64,000 bases of DNA. It comes from Brachypterus glaber. Taxonomy: Eukaryota; Arthropoda; Insecta; Coleoptera; Kateretidae. The translations under genes were made by a program, and so were the position numbers. Under the pieces are notes generated by a model, which worked only from the letters and a program-made list of their open reading frames with translations, did not search any database and had not been told where the DNA came from. Of this stretch, positions 24,190 to 32,811 are shown piece by piece. The stretch's first letter is position 1. Every line of letters starts with the position of its first letter. The stretch lies in contig OY294049.1 of assembly GCA_958510825.1 (NCBI GenBank), forward strand, positions 30,160,774 through 30,224,773, in the 5' to 3' direction.

Positions 24190-25065
24190 TGGAACCTTAA
24201 TTTTAGTTCCTTTTTTTTTGTAGAATTTTCGAAACAAGATATACATCGGGATATTTAACTTTTAAAAGTTCAAATTTATAAAACCTGCACTTTATTGGTT
24301 CTTTTCTTTGATCCTCCAGAATATAAGTTGGAGGATTTGTAAACTTGCCTTCCCTAATGGAAAAAATTTCATTTGACCAAGAGGGTTGATATCCTTTGCT
24401 AAAGGCCTCTCTATATTTACTTATTCTTACAAAATCACCGGCTTTATAAACCGGCTTTACAACTTTTTTTGGAAAACTGCAGGACTTTAATAATATTTCC
24501 TTTTTATTTTTTTATTAACCTCTTTCGGTTTAAAACCATTCGTAGAATGTATAGTTATTATAACTATTTACGATATTTTTAAAAATATCCAGCCATTTAT
24601 AACTTCCTTGTAATGAGAAAGTTTTCCAAGTTTTTTTGTTTCAAAGTGCGATTGACCCTCTCTGCTATGGATGCTTTAATATTTGAATAAGTACTGTAAT
24701 GATTTATTTTATATTCTTGCATTAATTGCTTAAAATTTATGTCATAAAATTCCCGCCCCATATCGGTTTGTAGATTTTTAGGACTATTTTGTTAACAAAA
24801 TAGATTTCATAGCACTTGTAACCTTTTTACCTTTTTTACTTTTTAAAGGTTCTAACCATACAAATTTAGAAAATGCATTTATTACAACTAAAATATATTT
24901 ATATCCCTTATTTACTTTGGAGTAGGGGATCATTTCGACTAAGTAAGCTACCCATAAATCATTTAAAACCTTAATAACAACCCTACATCGTTTAATTTTT
25001 TTCTGGCAGGTTTATAAAGTTCAGTAACAACTTGTTCCTTAATATTATTAATAGTGTTTTTCATT
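24190..25065 (-). pseudogene. Polinton retroviral-like integrase, broken
   Basis: Would insert the element DNA through a DDE RNase-H-fold core. Reading the minus strand in pieces gives KPARKK (about 25,010), then NDLWVAYLVEM (about 24,935), where the family normally has W-x-A-D-L; the first catalytic Asp codon reads TAC (Tyr). Next come NAFSKFVW, then LQTDMGREF (about 24,770, second Asp kept) and SIAERVNRTLKN (about 24,660, Glu kept). The C-terminal SH3/chromodomain-like part has YKAGDFVRISKYREAF and KYPDVYLVSKIL, ending near 24,200. At least four frameshifts or stops lie between these pieces. The type is clear; it is certainly inactive. Confidence 0.85.
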
Positions 25066-25371
25066 ATATATGGGTAAAAGTAATAATAATTCTAGATAAA
25101 TATTTCCTTGCGCCCTACGATCTAGTGTTGCAATTGAAAAAGTCACATCACGTCTCTATTATTTAAATTACTTAAACCAAGCTTGGTAGTAGAATAATAA
25201 TCCGTATTATTTAAAATTATAATTCCAGGAGGTCCACTATATTTTGCTATTTTTAGTAATGCCTTGCTAAAAGAAAATTGAATGATCTCTTTTAGGTTTT
25301 GTAATTTATATAAATAATATGTAGATTTTACAGAATAATTTGAAGCAATAAATGTAATTATAAATACGCTT

Positions 25372-26520
25372 TCATAGAATAATTTTTGTATTTTTTTTAT
25401 CTATGTTACCACCTAAAGTCATTTCATTATACTGAATTTTTCTTTTATTACCCAACATAATTTGTTCGTTTTTCTTAACTTTATCAGTTAGTTCTGCGCG
25501 CTTTTTTAAAGAGTCTGCAAAATCAACTTTTAATTTGGCTAGTCTTTCATCCATATTCTGGCTTAATAATTCAGTGTTGGTAACTTTATATTGAAAATAA
25601 TCAAGCATCCCTTTTTGGTCAACACTTTTCTCAGACAAATTTTGAATTTCTGTTTCGATATTTTTCAAAGACGTTTCAAAATCAAATTTTAGTTTAGACA
25701 TTTTTTTATCTATAGTCTGAATTAATAACTCAGTGCTGGTTACTTTATTTTGAAAACTATCAAGTGTCCCTTTTTGGTCAACACTTTTCTCAAACAAATT
25801 TTGAATTTCTGTTTCGATATTTTTTAAAGACGTTTCAAAATCAAATTTTAGTTTAGAATTTTTTTTATCTATAGTCTGAATTAACAATTTAGTGCTGGTT
25901 ACTTTATTTTGAAAACTATCAAGTGTCCCTTTTTGGTTAACACTTTTCTCAGACAAATTTTGAATTTCTGTGTTGATGTTTTTTAAGAACGTTTCAAAAT
26001 CGACTTTTAGTTTAAGTATTTTTTCTTCTAAATTCTGAATTAATAATCCACTGCTGTTTAATTTATTTTGGTTAACACTTTTCTCAGACAAATTTTGAAT
26101 TTCTGTCCCGATCTGTTTCAAAGACGTTTCAAAATCAAGTTTTAGTTTCATCCATATTGTGGGTTAATAACCCACTGTTGGTAACTTCATTTTGAAAACT
26201 CTCAAAGATCCCTTTTTGATTAACACTTTTCTCAGACAAATTTTGAATTTCTGATTCGATATTTTTTAAAGACATTTCAAAATCAACTTTAAGTTTGGTT
26301 AGTCTTTCATTCATAGTTAATAATCCACTGCTGGTTATTTTATTTTGAAAACTATCAAATGTCCCTTTTTGGCTAAAACTTTTCTCAGATAAAATTTGAA
26401 TTTCTTTTACAATTTTTCTTTAGCCTTTACAAATTCATCTAACTTATCTTCAAATTTCTTAATTTTTTTTGAACTCGATTCTTCTAATGATCCCACGCTA
26501 ATTTTTTTATTTAGTTGCTG
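25372..26520 (-). pseudogene. Coiled-coil protein with 53-residue tandem repeats
   Basis: The minus-strand frame 25,372-26,151 (259 residues) continues upstream in broken form to about 26,520. It consists of near-identical repeats. The phrase encoding EIQNLSEKSV and GTLDSFQNKV recurs at a 159-base spacing (starts near 25,611, 25,770 and 25,929), i.e. 53 residues, with one shorter unit near 26,070 and further units near 26,210 and 26,370. Each unit is amphipathic and heptad-like (KLKFDFETSLKNIETEIQNL), typical of long parallel coiled coils. It lies between the integrase and a conserved Polinton gene. A fibre- or spike-like particle protein is conceivable but is inference; a recent internal expansion is visible. 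Confidence 0.65.
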
Positions 26521-26776
26521 AGTAAAATTATATTATTTTATTGTAATTTTCCAAATATTTTTTTAAAATATTATCTACATACATACTGTTTATTAGTTGC
26601 ATCAAATTCGTTTTTGGTTATTTCTAAATTAATTATTCTTTTATTTTTCATGTCATAATTATCCCCAGAATTTAAAATTTTGGTTAGAAATCACATTTTG
26701 TGAATCAACCGGTGGATTTTCCCCAGGAATTAAATTTGTCTTCTCAGGATAATTATATTTTACGTATAAATAATCT

Positions 26777-27929
26777 CTACTTATCGATTGGCATCTTGAT
26801 AAGAACTAACTTTATTTTATTTATTTTATAATTTTTTTTTTCTTGTAGTTCTTCAATTATAGATATAATTTCATTATTATGTCCAGTATATTCAGCCATT
26901 TGTGAGGCAATCCAAAGTTTTAAGCGTTTAATGATTTCATTGGGGTCATCAAAATATATATTATTAATTGGTTTTTCTGATAGGTCAAGCATCAGACCTT
27001 TTCCTAAATTTTTATTTTTTGAACTTCTCAGATTTTTTGGACTGCTGTGTGTAATTTTTTTTTTTGACTTAAAATCCCCTTTTCAACTAAAAATGGTCTT
27101 ATTATATTATTATATTTGTCTGTATTTGACGCTTGAATGCCCTCATTTTCATTATAATTTTTACGATATGCATTAGTCGTTTTAAAATATCCATATAATT
27201 TTCTAAATCGCTTTTATGATATCCAATAGGATATTTTTTGAAAAGTAATTCGTAAAGCCCCACCGATCCAGGATATTGAATATTTTCTACAACTATATCC
27301 TTTACTTTAAAATTTACTAAACTGTTCGCTATTTTATACACATCTGAATCTGGTGTATATTTAATTCCATACTTAAAATCAAATTTATTTTCAGTATCAT
27401 AAATACTTTCATCAATATACCTGCGAGGTAAAGGATCAAACTGAGAAAGGTACTTCTGGTAAGTCGCGGTGGTAGACAAATTTAGAACTTGTTCAAGAAG
27501 ACTAGTTTCTTTATTTAAATCAACGTCACTGTTATCCTCTCGTATTGTTTTATCCTCTATATATTAATCTTGTAAAAATTATGGTGTCGTCATAGGTAAA
27601 ATGGGTTGATATTTTTTAGTTCTGTGTGTTGATAATGATGTAGAATCTTCTCGATTTTCAGGAAATTTATTTTGTAAGGTTGTATGTAAAAATGAATAAT
27701 CTTTAGTTTGATTGGATTTAACAACGGCTGGTAATTCTTCTAGTTTTTCCCTTTTAATATTTGTATCTGGTATTATATTTTTTAGAAATTTTTCTAATGG
27801 TTCCGTAATTGGTTTACTTCGAAATTTTAATTCCCTTTCCGATTGCGCTAAATCAGATTTTAAAGTATGATATTTTTGTTTGATAGATTTTCTAGTTTTA
27901 ATTAATTCTTTAGCTAAACCTTCGTTCAT
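26777..27929 (-). pseudogene. Conserved Polinton protein of unknown function, three fragments
   Basis: One gene in three frames. The N-terminal part, 27,579-27,929, begins MNEGLAKELIKTRKSIKQKY and has KPITEPLEKFL. The middle, about 27,102-27,530, carries KYGIKYTPDSD and YPGSVGLYELLFKKYP. The C-terminal part, 26,777-27,010, has YFDDPNEIIKRLKL, a wobble on the DDPNE-x-RL motif common in this family, then HNNEIISIIEEL. The family recurs in insect Polintons and I recognise it by these motifs; its biochemical role is not established. Frameshifts lie near 27,560 and 27,060. Same strand as the capsid genes. Confidence 0.65.
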
Positions 27930-28140
27930 GTTTTTGTGCTAAAAGACCACACTTAACTAAAACTATTACTTTTAGAATAACTTTATATACAGGTTGAAAT
28001 AAAACGAATAATTATTTAAAAATATTTAATTATCCATAAAAAAGTTATTATACAGAAAATACACATTAGATAGAGAACACACACAGAAATCATTGTTATG
28101 TTAAAAACAAAGTGGTTTTGATTTTTGAATAGTTGGTATT

Positions 28141-28488
28141 TCATTCGGTTCGAATACTATTTTTTTTTGTTAGTTTTTTAATATATGCAGCTTTCTCAGT
28201 TCCTTTGCCAAAAATTTTCTCAGCATTTTTACAAAGATCTCTGACAATATTTTCAGAATTATAATCTAATATATATCCTGTCTCCCAAGCAATACAATGA
28301 TGATTTTTGATGTTCCACAGAACCTGTTGTTGTAAATCTTTTGGTAAATCCTTAAATTGAAATGGTGCCTTAAAAACGTAGTGACATACTCTAAATCCAT
28401 CATAAGCTGCAAGTTTCTTAATTAAAAATCGATTACCTTTTAATTTAAATGCCTGAAAATCTAGAACTAAACTCATTATTTTTTGCAT
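28141..28488 (-). CDS. Conserved Polinton small protein
   Basis: 115 residues from ATG at 28,486-28,488, directly after the capsid stop (TAAATG). Features: N-terminal SLVLDFQAF, a conserved FKAPFQFKDLP, IAWETG, and a GKGTEKAAYIKKL tail with a short basic C-terminus. Similar proteins are frequent in arthropod Polintons and related repeats; an RNase-H-like fold has crossed my mind but I cannot show it. No breaks visible, so this is one of the few intact genes here. Translation coupled to the capsid gene is plausible from the abutting stop and start. Confidence 0.6.
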   Translation of the reverse strand: MQKIMSLVLDFQAFKLKGNRFLIKKLAAYDGFRVCHYVFKAPFQFKDLPKDLQQQVLWNIKNHHCIAWETGYILDYNSENIVRDLCKNAEKIFGKGTEKAAYIKKLTKKNSIRTE

Positions 28489-29684
28489 TTACAAATGTTT
28501 AACAATTTTTGTTAAAGGATTATAACTTATCAACTTTTCATGTAAAATTAAACAATAGGCTGAAGTTTCCTTGGGAACATTTACAGAGGTCTCAAATTCA
28601 ACCCGAAGTGTAATAGGTTGAATTGATTCTTTTTGTCGTAAACAATCAATATATGTAATAGGTGCTATACTTTTAAATTCTGTTGGTGTAAATAGAGGAA
28701 TATTTGCAAGGTCATAATATGAACTTTTTAATTAAATTTTGCAAACATTTCATAAAGTTGAGCAAACTTATTATTTTCAAAATCTATGAACATATCATTA
28801 CAAGGATATCTCTCTGAATTTAAAAACACCCTTATATCTCGCAGTTTGCAGTCATCAAATTTACTCATGTCTTTTGTCAGGACATCCCTTCTTTTTGTTT
28901 GAAAAGCTATAATAATATGTCTCGGTTTCCAATCTTGTGCTGACCAGTTGCGTCTATTTGTGTCCAATAATTCAGGATATTCAACAAGTTCCTAACTTCT
29001 AAGGCTAATTTTAAGATCAACATTTTGATCAATTAGTTTTGTCAGAGCAATTTCTTCCGCTAAACCAACAGATACGTGAGGTATTTTCCAAGAAAGTTTC
29101 ATGTTCAATTTTAGGTTCTTCTGTGCCTGTCGTACCGGTATATAATACAGAATTTAAATCATCATTACTGCGAACTAACATTAATTCCTGTTTAGCATTA
29201 ATCAATATCTTTCGAAAATCCTCAAAAAAACCCATTAATGTGGACAATTCAATAACCACATTAAAGTTTCCGTTTTTATCTACTAGAATAGGTTCTGTAT
29301 ATTTGGTTTTGGGAAACCATCCTGCATTTTCTAGTTTGACTGTGTCACCAACACAAAATGAGAGATAACCTTTTAAAGTTGAGGTCAATCCAACATCTCT
29401 AATGGAATCAACTTGTTGTCCATTTATTAAGTATCGGACTTCTTTAAAAAGAAAAGGTACCCCGTTATTTATCAGCGTTAAATTTTTAGTTACGCTGCCA
29501 TCAGATTTTGTAAGTTTTCCTTCAATATTTAAAAAACTTTCACAAGGTAACGTAAATTTATCTGCGCCCGGTATAGCTATTATTATTTCATCATTATTGC
29601 CTAACTTATTGGGTAAATATGGTTCATATGTATGATATTGTAAACTAGTTATCGAATTATCAATATAGAGATTTTCCGATACAT
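28489..29684 (-). pseudogene. Polinton major capsid protein (double jelly roll)
   Basis: Forms the icosahedral shell in this family. About 398 codons in four frame pieces. First, about 29,680-29,029: YIDNSITSLQYHTYEPY, FTLPCESFLNIEG, RYLINGQQVD, GLTSTLKGYL, GFFEDFRKILINAKQELMLV. Second, about 29,045-28,970, with a TAG near 28,991. Third, 28,967-28,728: PRHIIIAFQTKRRDVL, FLNSERYPCNDMFIDF. Fourth, about 28,733-28,489: YIDCLRQKES, AYCLILHEKLISYNPL and the stop. An ATG (29,682-29,684) lies two bases out of frame with SENLYIDNS, as expected from a 2-base insertion in codon 2. The order and the RPRHIIIAFQT-type block identify it. Confidence 0.85.
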
Positions 29685-29698
29685 TTTAAATACTTATT

Positions 29699-29881
29699 TT
29701 AAATTAGTAAGGTAAAGCCTAAAGATTTTAAAAACCGACGATTGTTCGGTGTTATCTGTTTAACGTTTGTTTTAGGAATGCGTTTTTTATAAACTTTCTT
29801 TTTTTTATATTTTCCTCGAGCTAATTTAAAATTATTAGAATAACCAATAGTAAAAGGATGATATTTAGTAACAATTTTTAT
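29699..29881 (-). pseudogene. Small basic Polinton protein, start codon lost
   Basis: 60 codons between the minor and major capsid genes, open from 29,881 to the TAA at 29,699-29,701. Strongly basic (RGKYKKKKVYKKRIPK) and ending TPNNRRFLKSLGFTLL-like. The position where a start is expected reads ATA (29,879-29,881) followed by KIVTKYHPF, so an ATG-to-ATA change is likely. Charge and position suggest a DNA-condensing core protein, comparable in role to small basic virion proteins; this is inference. Confidence 0.5.
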
Positions 29882-29883
29882 TT

Positions 29884-30570
29884 TTAATTTTTTATTTTTT
29901 TCACTTGTAATCTTATTGTGATCACTTCATCATTAAAATTGATGAGATCACCATCTTGATCAAGTATTTTAAGGGTTATATTCGTTATAGTTTTGAGGTT
30001 TATAGGAAAATATAAAATTGTTTCAGGTCTTTCCACTATTTTATAACCAACAGGAGCTATGGGAAAGAACTGATGAATAATATGCAAAGGTTTTCCATTT
30101 AAAAAGAACCCTTCTGCTATATTACAGTCTATACAAATTGCATTTATTTTTAAAATTTCTGCTGGATGATCTGAATCATATGGAATTCCTGCTTCTAAAG
30201 TTTTATTTTCAAACCCTAAAATTTTTCCGATCGAGTCGTCTTTAAAAATTATCTTTTCTGTACATCTGATATATGTATGTAATGTATTGTTATTTCCATA
30301 TAAAATAAGCAATATTTTACTCGTGCTAAGTTCCCTATGTAATAATTTATATAAATCGGATATCTCGTAAGACCCAGTTGGTATAGTCACAAATGTATTT
30401 TTATCTCTATAATAAAATTTATTTTTTTCGTCAATATTAGGAATAGAGTAAAAAGTCTCAAAATTTGATAATCCTATAACATAATCACTATTTTCATCTA
30501 AATAAATCGGAGGGTTAAAAACAGCACTTAATACCGATTTTTTATCCGAAAGAGCTAGTGTAAAAGACAA
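29884..30570 (-). CDS. Polinton minor capsid (penton-like) protein
   Basis: 228 codons, uninterrupted. The N-terminal part has KKSVLSAVFNPPIYLD, DYVIGLSNFETFYSIPN and VTIPTGSYEISDLY; the middle has GNNNTLHTYI, KILGFENKTLEAG and INAICIDCNIAEG; the C-terminal part has LDQDGDLINFNDEVITIRLQ. These blocks are typical of the single-jelly-roll vertex protein of Polintons. The frame begins at TTG (30,568-30,570) and upstream reads ILLV with an ATA where a start might have been, so the true start is uncertain. It follows the protease gene within about 12 bases and precedes the capsid gene. Confidence 0.75.
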   Translation of the reverse strand: MSFTLALSDKKSVLSAVFNPPIYLDENSDYVIGLSNFETFYSIPNIDEKNKFYYRDKNTFVTIPTGSYEISDLYKLLHRELSTSKILLILYGNNNTLHTYIRCTEKIIFKDDSIGKILGFENKTLEAGIPYDSDHPAEILKINAICIDCNIAEGFFLNGKPLHIIHQFFPIAPVGYKIVERPETILYFPINLKTITNITLKILDQDGDLINFNDEVITIRLQVKKIKN

Positions 30571-30581
30571 TACAAGTAATA

Positions 30582-31013
30582 TTATTCAACTATTTTTTTT
30601 AAATTATTTTTACTGTTATTATAAAGAAATGATAAACATAAAAGACCACAATTATAAAGATTGAATTTTTGTTTCCGTTCATAATTATATTTAACATTCT
30701 TGACGTTACCATCACTAAAAAAATATTTAATTAATTCTTCGGGAGGTCTTAAGTTTCCATATGAATCGCAGTATCGTAGTTCCCCATTCTTTTTTCGTAC
30801 ATACGTTACCCAATGGCTGCCAGGTCCAGAAGATACATCTAAATTTACGATACCACATTCATTTTTTCTAATTCTTTTTGGTAAATTATAACGCATAAAT
30901 ACACCGCGAAAATTTGGAATTTTTAGTTCTTTTACAATTTTTAATAAATCAAAATTTGTAAGTGGTCGATGTGGTAGTTTCTCTAGAAGTTTTTTTTAAA
31001 TCATTATTTCAGA
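30582..31013 (-). pseudogene. Adenovirus-type cysteine protease (PRO)
   Basis: Processes capsid proteins in this family. The frame runs from about 31,013 (RPLTNFDLLKIVKELKIPNF, FRGVFMRYNLP) to the TAA at 30,582-30,584. Catalytic His is in GSHWVTYV (about 30,815), the acidic partner region is YCDSYGNLRPP (about 30,765), and the nucleophile Cys is in NLYNCGLLCL (about 30,635). All catalytic residues seem to be kept. A TAA lies in the same frame just upstream (about 31,005), and no ATG precedes the conserved part except MRYNLP at 30,896, which would remove the N-terminal region. Gene neighbours are the PLA2-like gene upstream and minor capsid downstream. Confidence 0.85.
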
Positions 31014-31869
31014 CCAATCCAAAACCCTTTTTGTAAGGTTGTAAGTACAATCCCTTTCCAATATTTTTCTTTTCCATAGCCAAATTATGTCGATTTTCTT
31101 CGTCCAGTTTTTGTCTAGCCATCTTGGTTTCGTTAAAGGCCTTTATAACACCAGCAGCTCCCCCGACAAGTGAACCTAAAGCGCTAAGTCCTAAAAAAAT
31201 AAAAATAATTTTTTTATAATATAATATAATAAGTGTTTGTTAATACAGACCTGCAAATATTGGAATAAGTGGTAAAATTCCTCCGGTTTTCGGAATAGGT
31301 ATTATTCTTTCTTTCGGTGCACTTATCTTTCGACCTCCTTTCTTTAGTGTCTTTAGTGCAACTCTGGATAAGTTTTCTAAATTAGATGTTTGTGGTCAAC
31401 TAGCTAAGCTGTGACGAGCTTTTCTAACCGCCGAAAAAAAATTTAGATTTTTGTTACGCACACCTTTTCCTTTTTTCGTCTTTTTGTAACAATTTTCTTT
31501 CTAATACCCATACCAAGTTTAGATTTTGCTTTCATTGTTGAAGCAACACCTAAGGCCAAATTTTTTCGCCAATTTTTGCATCACTTGATTTAAGCCTATT
31601 ATAAGCTTTATTTTCTAATATTTTATCAGCTAGATTTCGTTTATCAATCTTTACAAGCTTCATCCAATTTATTTATTCCTTTGTCACCTCGTGCAAGACG
31701 TTTCGCTAAATCAGTACCAGGGTCACAAAAATTGTAACCTGGCAAATGTAGTTCTACGGGTAATGTGTTTATAATTTATTTAGAAAACCGTAGCCTTTTT
31801 TCTTTACACATCTTCTTTCCTTGAGGTCTTGTTTAGAAATAATATTAGATTTTATGGGAACCATCATTT
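31014..31869 (-). pseudogene. PLA2-like / hydrophobic-loop Polinton protein, broken
   Basis: From ATG at 31,867-31,869 the minus strand shows, in shifting frames, a basic leader (LKERRCVKKK) and then a parvovirus-VP1-type phospholipase A2 region: HLPGYNF-C-DPGTD (calcium-loop position; the usual CGPG reads CDPG) and RGDKGINKLDEACK. The following HD dyad segment is deleted: the text passes straight to RNLADKILENKAYNRLK and DAKIGEK. Next is a region at about 31,450-31,300 (RKARHSLAS, IIPIPKTGGILPLIPIFAGLY), then a glycine-rich hydrophobic segment LGLSALGSLVGGAAGV, a helical RQKLDEENRHN stretch and GKGLYLQPYKKGFGL. Family knowledge: PLA2 and amphipathic segments breach membranes. This copy cannot be active. 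Confidence 0.65.
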
Positions 31870-31977
31870 TATATTACTGTTCAAATTAGAACTTATTTTT
31901 TTAAGCAATACAACTTTTTAAATAGATTAACATTATTTATTAGAACTCATTAGTATACAAATAATGAGAAAGGAAAC
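31870..31977. promoter_or_regulatory. Divergent intergenic promoter region of the Polinton
   Basis: 108 bases between the start of the PLA2-like gene (minus) and the packaging ATPase (plus). No canonical TATAAA; AT-rich with TTTAAATAG near 31,918. By layout it must hold both promoters, unless they lie inside the genes. Confidence 0.35.
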
Positions 31978-32641
31978 ATGCAAATTGAGCAACAATCTTT
32001 TGCTCTTCCAATTAAAAATCACGATCAACTCGACAATAAACCATTCCAAAAACATGGACCAATATTTTTTGGAGCACCAAAACGAGGACTAGTCGTCGGT
32101 GCATCGGGATGTGGAAAAACAAACGTTTTAATTAGTTTAATAGAACATGTGATCGGACTTAGATTTGAAAATATATATGTCTACTAGAATCTTTAAACCA
32201 ACCAAAATAAAAATATTTAGGTTTTTTTATTAAAACCAGTAAAAGAAATAGGATATTTTGAGTTTGAAAATTGCAATAATTTAATAACTCCTGCTGCAAT
32301 AAAACCTAATTCCATCGTAATATTTGACGATGTAGTGTGTGGAAATTTTTTTTTCTATTCCCGACACAAAAATACCGACGTATCTTACCTAGCCCAAACT
32401 TATTCTGCAGTTCCAAAACAATATATAAGGGATAATGCAAATTTATTAATTATCTTTCAACAAGACAATACGAATTTAAAACACATTTATGGTAATGTAG
32501 ATATGCCTTTTAAAGAATTTCAAAAATTATGTTCTTTGTGTTGGATAGATAGATAGATATGATTTTTTAGTTATTGATAAGGATTGTAAATTAAATTCGG
32601 GTCGTTATAGAAATGGATTTGATAAATTTATTAAAATGTAA
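31978..32641 (+). pseudogene. Packaging ATPase (FtsK/A32-like)
   Basis: Pumps element DNA into capsids in this family. From ATG 31,978: KHGPIFFGAPKRGLVVGASGCGKTN with Walker A GASGCGKT (about 32,100). A frameshift at about 32,185 leads to LLKPVKEIGYFEF, PNSIVIFDDVV (Walker B, about 32,325), GRHKNTD-like SRHKNTDVSYLAQTYSAVPK, DNANLLIIFQQD and LKHIY. Further shifts near 32,340 and 32,550 give VIDKDCKLNSGRYRNGFDKF and a stop at about 32,641. The segment after FDDV lacks a few residues compared with the family. Type certain, inactive. Confidence 0.85.
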
Positions 32642-32745
32642 TTAATTTAACCTTAAATATAAAGATATAATTATTTGCAATATTTTAAAACGTTATTAAC
32701 AAACTTTCTATTAACCAATACACATATTTGTTTTAGTCCAAAAAA

Positions 32746-32809
32746 ATGACCAACTGTGGGAAGTCATTCGCTCGTAAAGATAGTCTCAAGAGGCATGGAA
32801 ATTGCAATG
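32746..32809 (+). pseudogene. PolB 5' segment: first C2H2 finger
   Basis: From ATG 32,746: CGKSFARKDSLKRHGNC, a C2H2-like finger at the N-terminus of the Polinton DNA polymerase. The reading is cut by the hairpin element at 32,812 and resumes at 37,342. Confidence 0.65.
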
Positions 32810-32811
32810 TA

